DNA of 7,183 nucleotides, from positions 1-7,183 of the forward strand of contig JAJBTS010000329.1 of NCBI GenBank assembly GCA_020860885.1, given 5' to 3'. Below the pieces are notes generated by a model that saw nothing but the letters and a program-made list of their open reading frames with translations, searched no databases and was not told the origin of the DNA. The first letter of the stretch is position 1, and each line of letters opens with the position of its first letter. The DNA comes from Bacteroidales bacterium. Its GTDB lineage: Bacteria; Bacteroidota; Bacteroidia; Bacteroidales; Azobacteroidaceae. Shown here piece by piece: positions 1 through 6,769 of this stretch. The position numbers were made by a program, and so were the translations under genes.

Positions 1-379
1 GGCTATAAGAATAGTAGGGGTAGATTTACCTCAAAATAAAAGAGGCGAAATAGCGTTGACATATATTTATGGTATTGGTCGCAGCGCTTCAAACGACATC
101 CTGTCGAAAGCAGGTATAGACAGAGATATTAAAGTAAAGGATTGGACAGATGACCAAGCTGCAAAAGTACGTGAGGTTATCGGTGAAAACTATAAGGTAG
201 AAGGGGATCTGCGTTCGGAAGTTCAGTTGAATATCAAACGCTTGATGGATATCGGTTGTTACCGCGGAGTACGTCACCGTATCGGATTACCTGTTAGAGG
301 TCAGAGCACAAAAAATAATGCCCGTACACGTAAGGGTAGAAAGAAAACAGTTGCTAACAAGAAAAAAGCTACTAAATAA
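1..379 (+). CDS. rpsM: 30S ribosomal protein S13 (start codon cut by window edge)
   Basis: S13 sits in the head of the small ribosomal subunit, contacts 16S rRNA and bridges to the large subunit. The frame is open from the first base. Base 1 is the G of the missing ATG, and the next codons read [19 protein letters not shown], the normal S13 N-terminus. Only two bases of the gene are absent and the full protein is 126 residues, normal for the family. The TTG at 56 is internal (Leu20), not a start. The helix-two-turn-helix region is followed by the conserved [12 protein letters not shown] motif near residues 87-98 and a Lys/Arg-rich C-terminal tail that enters the ribosomal RNA. It ends 8 bases before rpsK, so the two are co-transcribed. 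The promoter lies outside the window. Identification is secure. Confidence 0.97.
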   Translation, partial: AIRIVGVDLPQNKRGEIALTYIYGIGRSASNDILSKAGIDRDIKVKDWTDDQAAKVREVIGENYKVEGDLRSEVQLNIKRLMDIGCYRGVRHRIGLPVRGQSTKNNARTRKGRKKTVANKKKATK

Positions 380-387
380 GATTAAAT

Positions 388-777
388 ATGGCAAAAAAAA
401 CAGTCGCAGCTAAAAAAAGAGTGGTAAAGGTGGACGCGAACGGTCAACTACATGTTCACTCTTCATTTAACAACATTATTATTACGCTTGCCAATAGTGA
501 AGGTCAGGTAATCTCATGGTCTTCTGCAGGTAAGATGGGATTCAGAAGTTCTAAAAAGAACACTCCTTATGCCGCTCAAATGGCCGCTCAGGATGCAGCT
601 AAAGTTGCTTTTGATCTGGGTTTGAGAAAAGTAAAAGCTTATGTGAAAGGTCCGGGAAATGGTCGTGAATCTGCTATCAGAACCGTACATGGAGCCGGAA
701 TTGAAGTAACAGAAATAGTTGATGTTACACCACTTCCACATAACGGATGTCGTCCTCCGAAAAGAAGAAGAGTTTAA
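388..777 (+). CDS. rpsK: 30S ribosomal protein S11
   Basis: S11 is a component of the small-subunit platform and helps form the mRNA exit region near the 3' end of 16S rRNA. The 129-residue length is normal. Visible hallmarks are the [11 protein letters not shown] segment near residues 23-33, the [13 protein letters not shown] motif near residues 86-98 and the C-terminal [18 protein letters not shown] tail. The N-terminus is a short Lys/Ala-rich extension. The start is ATG at 388 in an A-rich context with no Shine-Dalgarno sequence, which is usual for Bacteroidetes. It follows rpsM by 8 bases. The next gene, rpsD, is 110 bases away, the only large gap in this operon segment. Confidence 0.97.
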   Translation: MAKKTVAAKKRVVKVDANGQLHVHSSFNNIIITLANSEGQVISWSSAGKMGFRSSKKNTPYAAQMAAQDAAKVAFDLGLRKVKAYVKGPGNGRESAIRTVHGAGIEVTEIVDVTPLPHNGCRPPKRRRV

Positions 778-790
778 TCAAGTTAATTAC

Positions 791-867
791 CTGTACAGGA
801 TAAGAATGCGTGAATAGATTACATCACCCCTCTCTGTAATCGCGGCTGCACAAATTCCTGTCCACAG
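791..867 (+). ncRNA. Candidate structured leader RNA upstream of rpsD
   Basis: The 110-base rpsK-rpsD gap contains two nested pairings visible by eye. An outer stem pairs 791-800 (CTGTACAGGA) with 856-867 (TCCTGTCCACAG) as 10 base pairs with a two-base CC bulge. An inner hairpin pairs 817-823 (GATTACA) with 835-841 (TGTAATC) around an 11-base C-rich loop. A short TGC/GCA pairing (807-809 with 848-850) may extend the inner arm. The structure ends 20 bases before the rpsD ATG. S4 is a known autoregulator of its operon in Escherichia coli and Bacillus, and leaders before rpsD have been proposed by comparative genomics in Bacteroidetes. A regulatory role here is inferred from position and structure. 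The four-T run at 871-874 is too short for a clear terminator, so control of translation seems more likely. Confidence 0.6.
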
Positions 868-887
868 AACTTTTAATAAATAAAAAA

Positions 888-1493
888 ATGGCAAGATATA
901 CTGGACCAAAAACAAAGATTGCACGTAAATTCGGTGAGCCAATTTTCGGCCCGGGTAAAGTTCTTAGTAAAAAGAACTACCCCCCGGGACAACATGGAAA
1001 TGGAAGAAAGAAGAAAACTTCCGAATATGGTATCCAATTACGTGAAAAACAAAAAGCAAAGTATACGTACGGAGTATTAGAAAAACAATTCCGTAATTTA
1101 TTTGATAAAGCTGCCCGTTCAAAGGGTATTACCGGCGAAATTTTACTTCAATTATTAGAATGTCGTCTTGATAATATTGTTTATCGTATGGGCTTGGCAA
1201 AGTCAAGAGCAGGAGCTCGTCAATTAGTTTCACATTGTCATATAGTAGTAGATGGAAAAGTAGTGAATATTCCTTCTTACTCTGTGAAACCAGGGCAAGT
1301 CATTGGTGTCCGTGAAAAGTCTAAATCATTAGAAGTAATTTTGGATAGCGTCTCTGGCGTGAACCATAGTAAATATCCTTGGATTGAATACGATAATGCT
1401 TCTATGAGTGCAAAGTTTTTGCATATTCCTGAAAGAACAGACATTCCGGAGAATATTAAAGAGCAGTTAATCGTAGAGTTATATTCTAAATAA
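888..1493 (+). CDS. rpsD: 30S ribosomal protein S4
   Basis: S4 is a primary 16S rRNA-binding protein that nucleates small-subunit assembly and, in well-studied bacteria, represses its own operon. The 201-residue length is normal. The N-terminal domain begins [20 protein letters not shown]. It lacks the N-terminal zinc-binding cysteines found in some S4 proteins, so this is the zinc-free form. The S4 RNA-binding fold spans about residues 92-150, with [20 protein letters not shown] followed by [12 protein letters not shown] and the VKPGQVI turn. The conserved end ([21 protein letters not shown]) is intact. The ATG follows a run of seven A bases without a Shine-Dalgarno motif. The structured 110-base leader upstream is the likely control point for rpsD, rpoA and rplQ. 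Confidence 0.97.
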   Translation: MARYTGPKTKIARKFGEPIFGPGKVLSKKNYPPGQHGNGRKKKTSEYGIQLREKQKAKYTYGVLEKQFRNLFDKAARSKGITGEILLQLLECRLDNIVYRMGLAKSRAGARQLVSHCHIVVDGKVVNIPSYSVKPGQVIGVREKSKSLEVILDSVSGVNHSKYPWIEYDNASMSAKFLHIPERTDIPENIKEQLIVELYSK

Positions 1494-1503
1494 TAAAGTT
1501 CCT

Positions 1504-2499
1504 ATGGCGATATTAGCATTTCAAAAACCCGATAAAGTATTAATGCTGGAAGCGGACAACAAATACGGGAAGTTTGAATTCCGTCCGTTGGAACCCGGTT
1601 ATGGGATTACTATTGGTAATTCCCTTCGCCGTATTCTTTTATCTTCTTTAGAAGGCTATGCGATCACTTCTATTAAGATTGATGGTGTTGAACATGAGTT
1701 TTCTACTGTGCCGGGTGTACTGGAAGATGTAACTAACATTATCCTGAATCTTAAGCAAGTAAGGTTTAAGCAAACCGTAAAAGATATTGAGAATGAAAAA
1801 GTGACTATTAGTGTCTCAGGTACTGAAGAATTCAAAGCATCAGATATATCAAAGCAACTGGCTGGTTTTGAAGTCTTGAATCCTGATTTCGTTATTTGTC
1901 ATTTGGATAAGAGTGCAAGTTTTAAAGTAGAATTGACAATCGGAAAAGGTAGAGGTTATGTTCCTGCTGAAGATAATAAAACCGAAAATGATGATATCAA
2001 TCAAATTCCTATTGATTCTATTTTTACACCTATTGTAAATGTAAAATATGTTGTTGAGCCTTTTCGTGTAGAACAGAAAACAGACTACGAAAAATTAACA
2101 ATAGAGATTACTACGGATGGATCAATTCATCCGAAAGAAGCTTTGAAAGAAGCAGCTCGTATTTTGATTCATTACTTTATGTTATTCTCTGATGAAAAAA
2201 ATCATTTGGAAACAGCAAGTGCAGAAGCTAATGAAGAATTCGACGAAGAAGTTCTGCATATGCGTCAATTGTTGAAATCAAAATTAGCAGATATGGATCT
2301 TTCCGTAAGAGCTCTTAACTGCCTGAAGGCAGCGGATGTTGAAACTTTAGGTGAACTTGTGAAGTATCAGAAGAATGATTTATTGAAATTCCGTAACTTT
2401 GGTAAAAAGTCTTTGACTGAATTGGATGAGTTATTGGAAAGACTGAATCTGAATTTTGGTATGGATATCTCTAAATATAAATTAGATAAAGATAATTAA
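1504..2499 (+). CDS. rpoA: DNA-directed RNA polymerase subunit alpha
   Basis: The alpha subunit dimerises to scaffold assembly of beta and beta' in RNA polymerase, and its C-terminal domain contacts promoter UP elements and activators. The protein has 331 residues, the full family length. The N-terminal assembly domain (about 1-235) contains the diagnostic [20 protein letters not shown] segment at 32-51. A flexible acidic linker (about 236-250) leads to the C-terminal helix-hairpin-helix domain (about 255-320). That domain keeps the residues equivalent to the E. coli DNA-contacting set: Arg269, Asn272, Cys273 and the GKKS turn at 300-303. It begins 10 bases after rpsD and ends 2 bases before rplQ, so the three genes form a tightly packed unit. 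Confidence 0.98.
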   Translation: MAILAFQKPDKVLMLEADNKYGKFEFRPLEPGYGITIGNSLRRILLSSLEGYAITSIKIDGVEHEFSTVPGVLEDVTNIILNLKQVRFKQTVKDIENEKVTISVSGTEEFKASDISKQLAGFEVLNPDFVICHLDKSASFKVELTIGKGRGYVPAEDNKTENDDINQIPIDSIFTPIVNVKYVVEPFRVEQKTDYEKLTIEITTDGSIHPKEALKEAARILIHYFMLFSDEKNHLETASAEANEEFDEEVLHMRQLLKSKLADMDLSVRALNCLKAADVETLGELVKYQKNDLLKFRNFGKKSLTELDELLERLNLNFGMDISKYKLDKDN

Positions 2500-2501
2500 C
2501 G

Positions 2502-3113
2502 ATGAGACATAATAAAAAAATAAATCACTTAGGTCGTACTTATTCTCATAGGGCAGCTATGCTTTCCAATATGGCTGTTTCTTTAATTATGCACAAGAGA
2601 ATTTTTACGACTGTTGCAAAAGCGAAAGAACTTCGTAAATATATAGAGCCAATTATTTCCAAATCAAAAAACGATACTACTCACTCCAGACGTCTTGTAT
2701 TTCAGGAATTACATAATAAGTATGCAGTAACTGAATTATTTCAAGAGATATCTCAAAAGATTGCAGATCGTCCGGGTGGCTATACTCGTATTATAAAAAC
2801 AGGTAATCGTTTGGGAGACAATGCTTCTATGTGCTTTATTGAATTGGTAGATTACAATGAATTAATGTTGAAAGAAAAAGCAACTCCAAAAGCTGCAAAA
2901 ACACGTCGTTCACGAAGAAGCTCTAACAAGGATACTTCAGCAACAGAAGAAATAACTTCAAAGGCAACTAAGGCAAAAGCTTCTAAGTCAGAGAAAAAAG
3001 CTCCTGTTGAAGAAGCTCCCAAAGTAGAAGAACCTAAAGTTGAAGAAGAAGCTCCTAAAATAGAAGAACCTGCAAAAGAAGTTACTCAAAATAAGGAAAA
3101 TAAAGGAGAGTAA
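2502..3113 (+). CDS. rplQ: 50S ribosomal protein L17 with long low-complexity C-terminal tail
   Basis: L17 binds 23S rRNA near the peptide exit tunnel. The conserved core occupies residues 1-118: [20 protein letters not shown] at the start, [18 protein letters not shown] at 36-53, and the terminal [19 protein letters not shown] and FIELVDY strands. The whole protein is 203 residues, whereas the core alone is the usual bacterial length of about 115-130. The extra 80 residues are low complexity: a basic Ala/Lys/Arg/Ser stretch (124-167), then an acidic Pro/Glu/Val/Lys stretch (168-203). Extended L17 tails are known in Bacteroidetes, but their role is not established. It starts 2 bases after rpoA and is the last gene before a strong terminator. 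Confidence 0.96.
   Translation: MRHNKKINHLGRTYSHRAAMLSNMAVSLIMHKRIFTTVAKAKELRKYIEPIISKSKNDTTHSRRLVFQELHNKYAVTELFQEISQKIADRPGGYTRIIKTGNRLGDNASMCFIELVDYNELMLKEKATPKAAKTRRSRRSSNKDTSATEEITSKATKAKASKSEKKAPVEEAPKVEEPKVEEEAPKIEEPAKEVTQNKENKGE
3006..3071 (+). repeat. Imperfect tandem repeat encoding the acidic L17 tail
   Basis: Two near-identical copies lie in frame inside rplQ. Copy 1 at 3006-3035 encodes [10 protein letters not shown] and copy 2 at 3039-3071 encodes [11 protein letters not shown], separated by one AAA codon. Copy 2 has one extra GAA codon and a few point changes. The pattern looks like slippage or duplication within a Pro/Glu/Lys-rich tail, and the copy number could vary between related strains. 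Confidence 0.7.
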
Positions 3114-3131
3114 AAACTTTTTATAAATATT

Positions 3132-3171
3132 ATAGGGTTATCTAAAAAAATTGGATAACCCTATTTTTTTT
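3132..3171 (+). terminator. Intrinsic terminator of the ribosomal protein operon
   Basis: The arm 3132-3145 (starting ATAGGGTTATC) pairs with 3151-3164 (ending GGATAACCCTAT). This gives a stem of 14 pairs including one G-T wobble, around a five-A loop. Eight T residues follow at 3164-3171. It begins 19 bases after the rplQ stop codon. There is no matching A-run on the upstream side, so it should act mainly on plus-strand transcripts. Confidence 0.9.
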
Positions 3172-3183
3172 ACAATAAAAGTG

Positions 3184-3203
3184 ATTAAAAAACGTTTTTT
3201 AAT
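3184..3203. promoter_or_regulatory. 20-base perfect palindrome, candidate operator
   Basis: The sequence ATTAAAAAACGTTTTTTAAT is exactly self-complementary across 20 bases with CG at its centre. It lies about 12 bases upstream of the proposed -33 element of the lipoprotein gene promoter. It could be a dimeric regulator site, or simply a bent A-tract/T-tract element helping transcription. As an RNA hairpin it would be weak (only A-U pairs around an ACGU loop), so a second terminator is less likely. No regulator can be named. Confidence 0.4.
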
Positions 3204-3215
3204 ATTATAATTGCT

Positions 3216-3248
3216 TTTAAAGAAAAAACAAATATCTTTATATGTTTG
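3216..3248 (+). promoter_or_regulatory. Bacteroidetes-type promoter for the envelope cassette
   Basis: TATGTTTG at 3241-3248 matches exactly the TAnnTTTG -7 consensus used by the Bacteroidetes primary sigma factor. With a 21-base spacer, the -33 position falls on TTTA at 3216-3219, one mismatch from the TTTG consensus. Transcription would start near 3253-3256, leaving a leader of roughly 35 bases before the ATG at 3289. The site lies just after the rplQ terminator, where a new promoter is expected. Confidence 0.6.
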
Positions 3249-3288
3249 ATATATAAAAATTTCGGAAACTCACGCTAACTTTTATACC

Positions 3289-3999
3289 ATGAAAATATAT
3301 TGTTATCTATTTTTACTACCTATCTTATGTTTGTTGACTTCGTGTAATAAAGATGAGGGTTTTGGTGGATCTTCTTCTCTGGAAGGCTACGTTTATAAAT
3401 TGCGGTATTGGGAGAAAGATCCTTCTGTTATCGTTGACACTGTTCCAGCTATAGATGTTCGGGTTCGATTAACTTTTGGGAATAATCTCAAAGACTATCA
3501 GGGAGATGATTTACGTACCGATGGAAACGGATTGTATCGTTTTGACTTCTTACGAAGCGGAGATTATATTGTCTCAGCTTATTCCGAAGATATTACTGGT
3601 CAGGAAGTTCGCAATTATGTTGTATCTAAAGTAAGTGGATCATTGTCCATGGCGGACACTATATTTATTACTACTCCGGTGAAGAGGGGTATTGCAACTA
3701 TCAGAGGTTATGTAGAAGCTCACTATTATGATAAAGGACGTAAGGTAGCTGAAGGACCAGCAATGGGAGAAAGAGTTTATCTTCAACGTAAAGGTGCTTT
3801 GACGGCTTTTGATGATGTTCGTATTGGAGATCAGGGTGTATTTGAATTTACAAATATAATCCCTGGAGAATACGAAGTTTGGGTGGTTACGGAAGACCCA
3901 AATACAGAAATGATGTCGGCTGTAAAGAAAGAAATCAAAGTTGAAGATGGTGAATTATATGAATTTGAAGAAGATTTTGTGATTATTATTACAGTATAA
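3289..3999 (+). CDS. Putative surface lipoprotein with two beta-sandwich repeats
   Basis: The protein has 236 residues. It begins with a lipoprotein signal peptide (residues 1-18) ending in the lipobox LTSC, with Cys19 as the lipid-modified residue. The next residues, NKDE, resemble the K-(D/E)2 export signal that sends Bacteroidetes lipoproteins to the cell surface. The rest looks like two related beta-sandwich units, about 31-128 and 137-236. Each starts with a GYV strand, continues through RTDGNGLYRFDFLRSGDY in the first or IGDQGVFEFTNIIPGEYEV in the second, and closes with a SED or TED turn. This G-x-Y/F-x-F...G-x-Y-x-V pattern is typical of carboxypeptidase regulatory-like or Cna-B-like domains. 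No catalytic residues are evident, so a binding or structural role is likely. It is first in the cassette and ends 1 base before the next ATG. Confidence 0.8.
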   Translation: MKIYCYLFLLPILCLLTSCNKDEGFGGSSSLEGYVYKLRYWEKDPSVIVDTVPAIDVRVRLTFGNNLKDYQGDDLRTDGNGLYRFDFLRSGDYIVSAYSEDITGQEVRNYVVSKVSGSLSMADTIFITTPVKRGIATIRGYVEAHYYDKGRKVAEGPAMGERVYLQRKGALTAFDDVRIGDQGVFEFTNIIPGEYEVWVVTEDPNTEMMSAVKKEIKVEDGELYEFEEDFVIIITV

Positions 4000-4000
4000 A

Positions 4001-4453
4001 ATGAAAATTATAAAAAAATATTCCTTAGGATTGATAATGATCCTTTTTATTGGAGGCTATTTTATTAACATAATCGCTCAGGAACAAAAGCCTCTGCAAG
4101 ATGGTCAACAGATTGACCTCAGACGCGAAATCAGGAAAAGTCTGGTTGTGAAAGAATGGAATATGGATGCTAAAGGAAAGAAAAGATGGCTGGATCGTGA
4201 AGCCACCTGGAATGAGGCCGGATATAAGACCGAAGATATTGAATATGCGGTATATGGCCAGAAAGAGCGTATAACTTACGAATACAATGAAATAAATCAA
4301 TGCATTCGAGAAAATGTTTATAACGATAAGAATAAGTTAGTACGAATACGTAAATTCGAATACAACGAAGAAGGACGGAAGAAAATTCAGTACAATTACA
4401 ATCCGGATGGAAAACTCTTCTCAACTAAAGTATTTGAATATATTTATAGATAA
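4001..4453 (+). CDS. Small secreted protein with YD-like repeats, function unknown
   Basis: This 150-residue protein is not one I can name. Residues 1-26 form a signal peptide (basic KIIKK start, hydrophobic core, probable cleavage after IIA before Gln27), so it is probably periplasmic. The mature part is rich in Tyr, Glu, Lys and Asn. It shows imperfect repeats of about 20 residues in which an aromatic strand is followed by N-x-x-G or D-x-x-x-K turns: ATWNEAGYK, YEYNEINQ, VYNDKNKL, FEYNEEGRK and YNYNPDGKL. They resemble the YD/RHS-type beta repeats or MORN-like antitoxin-fold repeats common in Bacteroidetes proteins, but the array is too short for a full RHS shell. The ATG lies 1 base after the preceding stop codon, which implies translational coupling with the lipoprotein. 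Confidence 0.7.
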   Translation: MKIIKKYSLGLIMILFIGGYFINIIAQEQKPLQDGQQIDLRREIRKSLVVKEWNMDAKGKKRWLDREATWNEAGYKTEDIEYAVYGQKERITYEYNEINQCIRENVYNDKNKLVRIRKFEYNEEGRKKIQYNYNPDGKLFSTKVFEYIYR

Positions 4454-4482
4454 AATATTTATACCGGGAAAACATTCATTAC

Positions 4483-5241
4483 ATGTTAGCTAAGATTACT
4501 GCTATTTTAGAGAAAATGGATCCAATTACATTAGATGAGATGAAGAGTATCCGCTTGATGGATCGCATCGACTCCAAATTTGTGGCTCCTGTGGCTCTTC
4601 TTCCTCAATTGCTGGAAGAAATGAAGCCTTATTTTAAAGTGCAGATTAATAATGGTACCCGGATTGCGCCTTATACAACACAATATCTGGATACTCCGCA
4701 GATGGATATGTTTACTATGCACCAGAATGGAAAATTAAACAGACAAAAGATACGTATACGTTCTTATGTCGATTCTAAAATATCTTTTCTGGAAGTTAAG
4801 AATAAAAACAATAAAGGAAGAACAAAAAAGATCCGCGTACCGATAGATATATCTCATGTCGATTCTATAAATGATCTGGAAGCAAATATTGAATTTTTAA
4901 AAGAGCATTCTCTTTTCGAAAGTCTAAAACTGGAACCGTCTCTGGCAAATACTTTCAGTCGTATTACTCTGGTTAATAACAGAAAGACTGAACGTATCAC
5001 CATTGACATTAATCTTGTTTTTTTTAATTATAGAACAGGAAAAAAGAAAGAATTGGAACAAATAATGATTCTCGAATTGAAGCAGGATGGATGGCAACGT
5101 TCTGATTTCCGTGACATTCTAATGAAATTACGTATAAAGAAAACTTCTTTCAGCAAATATTGTATGGGATTGGTTTACACAAATCCGCATATTAAATACA
5201 ATCGTTTCAAAGCTAGATGGCAAAGAATTAATAAACTATAA
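4483..5241 (+). CDS. VTC-domain protein, polyphosphate polymerase-like
   Basis: The 252-residue protein matches the VTC domain, a triphosphate-tunnel fold whose yeast member Vtc4 makes polyphosphate from ATP. No signal peptide or membrane segment is seen, so it should be cytoplasmic. Tunnel residues can be followed in order: MDRIDSKF (Arg28, Asp30, Lys32), TQYLDTP (Tyr68, Asp70), KIRIRSY (Lys89, Arg91, Arg93), FLEVKNK (Glu104, Lys106), FSRITLV (Arg160), ERITIDINL (Arg171, Thr173, Asp175), MILELKQDG (Glu198, Lys200) and FSKYCMGL (Lys225). All the alternating basic and acidic strand positions expected of an active fold appear to be present. The activity is inferred from the family; a related phosphate-transfer or nucleotide-binding role is possible. 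It precedes a DUF4956 membrane protein by 13 bases, a pairing common in bacteria. Confidence 0.85.
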   Translation: MLAKITAILEKMDPITLDEMKSIRLMDRIDSKFVAPVALLPQLLEEMKPYFKVQINNGTRIAPYTTQYLDTPQMDMFTMHQNGKLNRQKIRIRSYVDSKISFLEVKNKNNKGRTKKIRVPIDISHVDSINDLEANIEFLKEHSLFESLKLEPSLANTFSRITLVNNRKTERITIDINLVFFNYRTGKKKELEQIMILELKQDGWQRSDFRDILMKLRIKKTSFSKYCMGLVYTNPHIKYNRFKARWQRINKL

Positions 5242-5254
5242 CAATAAATACTAC

Positions 5255-5962
5255 ATGATTCAATCAGATTATGATCCTGGGATTGTACAGGAATTTACTC
5301 AGGCTTTGGCCGAAAAAGGACCTTCGTTTATGGGAGTATCTCTTTTTGATCCTAATATACTATTAATGCTGTTAATAAGATTTACAGCTAACTTACTGGT
5401 ATGCTGGATTATTATTCAATTTTTCTATTACAGGAAAAGTGTGAGGAAAGATTATTACTTTACTTTCATGTTATTCAGTTGTACTATTTTCTTACTCTTA
5501 TTTATCCTCCAAAATCTTTCTATGGAGTTTGGATTTGCCTTAGGCCTTTTCTGTATATTTGGAATGATCCGGTATCGAACGGAAACAGTAGCAATTCGGG
5601 AAATGACTTATCTCTTTGTAATAATTGGTATTTCAGCTGTTAATGGTTTGTCTATGGATGTAGACTATACAACTTTATTAGTAGCAAATCTTTTATTTAT
5701 AGCTATTATATGGGTGCTGGAAAGCAATAAATTTGTCAAACATACATCTACAAAGATTGTCCTGTACGAGAAAATTGCTTTAATTAAACCCGATAAATAT
5801 GAAGAGATGTTGGATGATTTGAAGGAGAGAACCGGCTTGAATATTACAAAGGTAGAAGTAGGACACATTGATTTCTTACGCGATGTTGCTTTCATAAAAG
5901 TATATTATAAAATTACTTCAGGAGAGATAAATACGATAGATACTATTACTCGCTTCTCATAA
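5255..5962 (+). CDS. DUF4956 family inner-membrane protein
   Basis: The 235-residue protein has five likely membrane segments: about 34-58, 67-88, 93-106, 117-133 and 139-156. Basic loops at 60-66 (RKSVRK) and 106-115 (RYRTETVAIR) suggest that the N-terminus is outside and the C-terminus inside. The most conserved part is the GFALGLFCIFGMIRYRTET segment at 93-111, characteristic of DUF4956. Residues 157-235 form a soluble alpha/beta domain, probably cytoplasmic, beginning near KHTSTKIVLYEKI. The gene follows the VTC-domain gene closely, and members of these two families are often adjacent. The likely role is a membrane partner or conduit for the VTC enzyme or its product, although the biochemical function of DUF4956 is not known to me. 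Confidence 0.82.
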   Translation: MIQSDYDPGIVQEFTQALAEKGPSFMGVSLFDPNILLMLLIRFTANLLVCWIIIQFFYYRKSVRKDYYFTFMLFSCTIFLLLFILQNLSMEFGFALGLFCIFGMIRYRTETVAIREMTYLFVIIGISAVNGLSMDVDYTTLLVANLLFIAIIWVLESNKFVKHTSTKIVLYEKIALIKPDKYEEMLDDLKERTGLNITKVEVGHIDFLRDVAFIKVYYKITSGEINTIDTITRFS

Positions 5963-5972
5963 ACCATTATTA

Positions 5973-6659
5973 ATGGAGAAAAAAATAAAATATCCGGTCT
6001 TACTCATCTTTATTTGCTTTTTTGGGTTGACTACAGCTAAAGCTCAAAAAGAAACAGATCTGGGGACTACACTTACTTTTGAAGTTGTTAAAGAACTGAA
6101 TCGTGATTTCCGGCTCAATTTCGACGAAGAGATCCGTCTTGTTGATAACAATAATTATGGATTCCAAAGAAGTGCTACCACATTAGGATTAGATTATGCT
6201 ATTATTAGACAGAAGGTGAGGATAGGTGCTTTTTATTCTTTTTTATATACATATAATAACGATTATCAGTACGAAGCCAGACATCGATATTTTCTTAATG
6301 TTTCATACAAAGAAGATGTAGGTAGTTTTACTTTGTCCTGGAGAGGCCGGTTTCAAGGAACTATACGAGATGAAAATAGAGGTGAATATAATGTAAATCC
6401 AAAATATGTATTAAGGAATAGAATTCAGGCAGAATATAATTTTTGGAAATCTCGTTGGACACCTTCCGTATCATGTGACTTTTCTACAGTTTTGAATGAT
6501 CCTCGTTATGATCTTGTTCGTATACGTTTTCAAGGTGGAGCAGAATATCGATTGTCTAGAGCGACCTATTTAAGTGGTTTTCTTCGATATGATGTCAATT
6601 ATGAAAAAGCAGAGAATAATCGTTTAATGCTTGGGGTAACTTATCGGATAAAATTGTAA
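5973..6659 (+). CDS. DUF2490-like outer-membrane beta-barrel protein
   Basis: The 228-residue protein starts with a Sec signal peptide (residues 1-24, hydrophobic LLIFICFFGL core, cleavage likely at AKA before Gln25). The mature chain is a run of amphipathic beta strands with alternating hydrophobic residues and many Tyr, Arg and Asn: LGTTLTFEVVKEL, FRLNFDEEIRLV, VRIGAFYSFLYTY, HRYFLNVSYKE, LRNRIQAEYNFW and, at the C-terminus, RLMLGVTYRIKL. It ends with a beta strand, as outer-membrane barrels usually do, although the last residue is Leu rather than the common Phe. Length, the RHRYFLN strand and the R-N-R strand fit the DUF2490 family. It is the last gene of the cassette, 10 bases after the DUF4956 gene. 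It is probably an outer-membrane component; the transported ligand is unknown. Confidence 0.78.
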   Translation: MEKKIKYPVLLIFICFFGLTTAKAQKETDLGTTLTFEVVKELNRDFRLNFDEEIRLVDNNNYGFQRSATTLGLDYAIIRQKVRIGAFYSFLYTYNNDYQYEARHRYFLNVSYKEDVGSFTLSWRGRFQGTIRDENRGEYNVNPKYVLRNRIQAEYNFWKSRWTPSVSCDFSTVLNDPRYDLVRIRFQGGAEYRLSRATYLSGFLRYDVNYEKAENNRLMLGVTYRIKL

Positions 6660-6693
6660 GATTCTCAGATAAACCTTTGATTCCACTCTAAAG

Positions 6694-6737
6694 AAAAAAC
6701 GTCATTGTGATTTAGAAATCTCAATGACGTTTTTTTT
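6694..6737. terminator. Bidirectional intrinsic terminator between convergent genes
   Basis: ACGTCATTG (6699-6707) pairs with CAATGACGT (6722-6730). After a T-T mismatch the stem continues with GATT/AATC (6709-6712 with 6717-6720) around a TAGA loop. A run of six A (6694-6699) precedes the stem and a run of eight T (6730-6737) follows it. It can therefore end transcription of the plus-strand cassette and of the minus-strand gene on the right. Confidence 0.9.
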
Positions 6738-6769
6738 ATTAATAAAATAATTTTATTGTAACCTAAAAT

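Noticed and set aside
56..58. TTG as the start codon of S13
   Set aside because: The frame is open to base 1 and encodes the conserved S13 N-terminus, so the TTG is an internal leucine codon.
514..741. Minus-strand frame opposite rpsK
   Set aside because: It is entirely within a highly conserved ribosomal protein gene and encodes no recognisable product.
778..887. A separate promoter in the rpsK-rpsD gap
   Set aside because: No TAnnTTTG-like -7 element is present. The gap is better explained by the paired RNA structure.
4025..4424. Two overlapping minus-strand frames inside the small secreted protein gene
   Set aside because: They lie opposite a well-supported plus-strand gene, have no recognisable domain and show the composition of antisense shadows.
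4454..4482. A separate promoter directly upstream of the VTC gene
   Set aside because: The 29-base gap has no TAnnTTTG match and no terminator precedes it, so read-through from the upstream genes is the simpler view.
5401..5643. Plus-strand 80-codon frame inside the DUF4956 gene
   Set aside because: It is an out-of-frame reading of a conserved membrane protein and shows no family features of its own.
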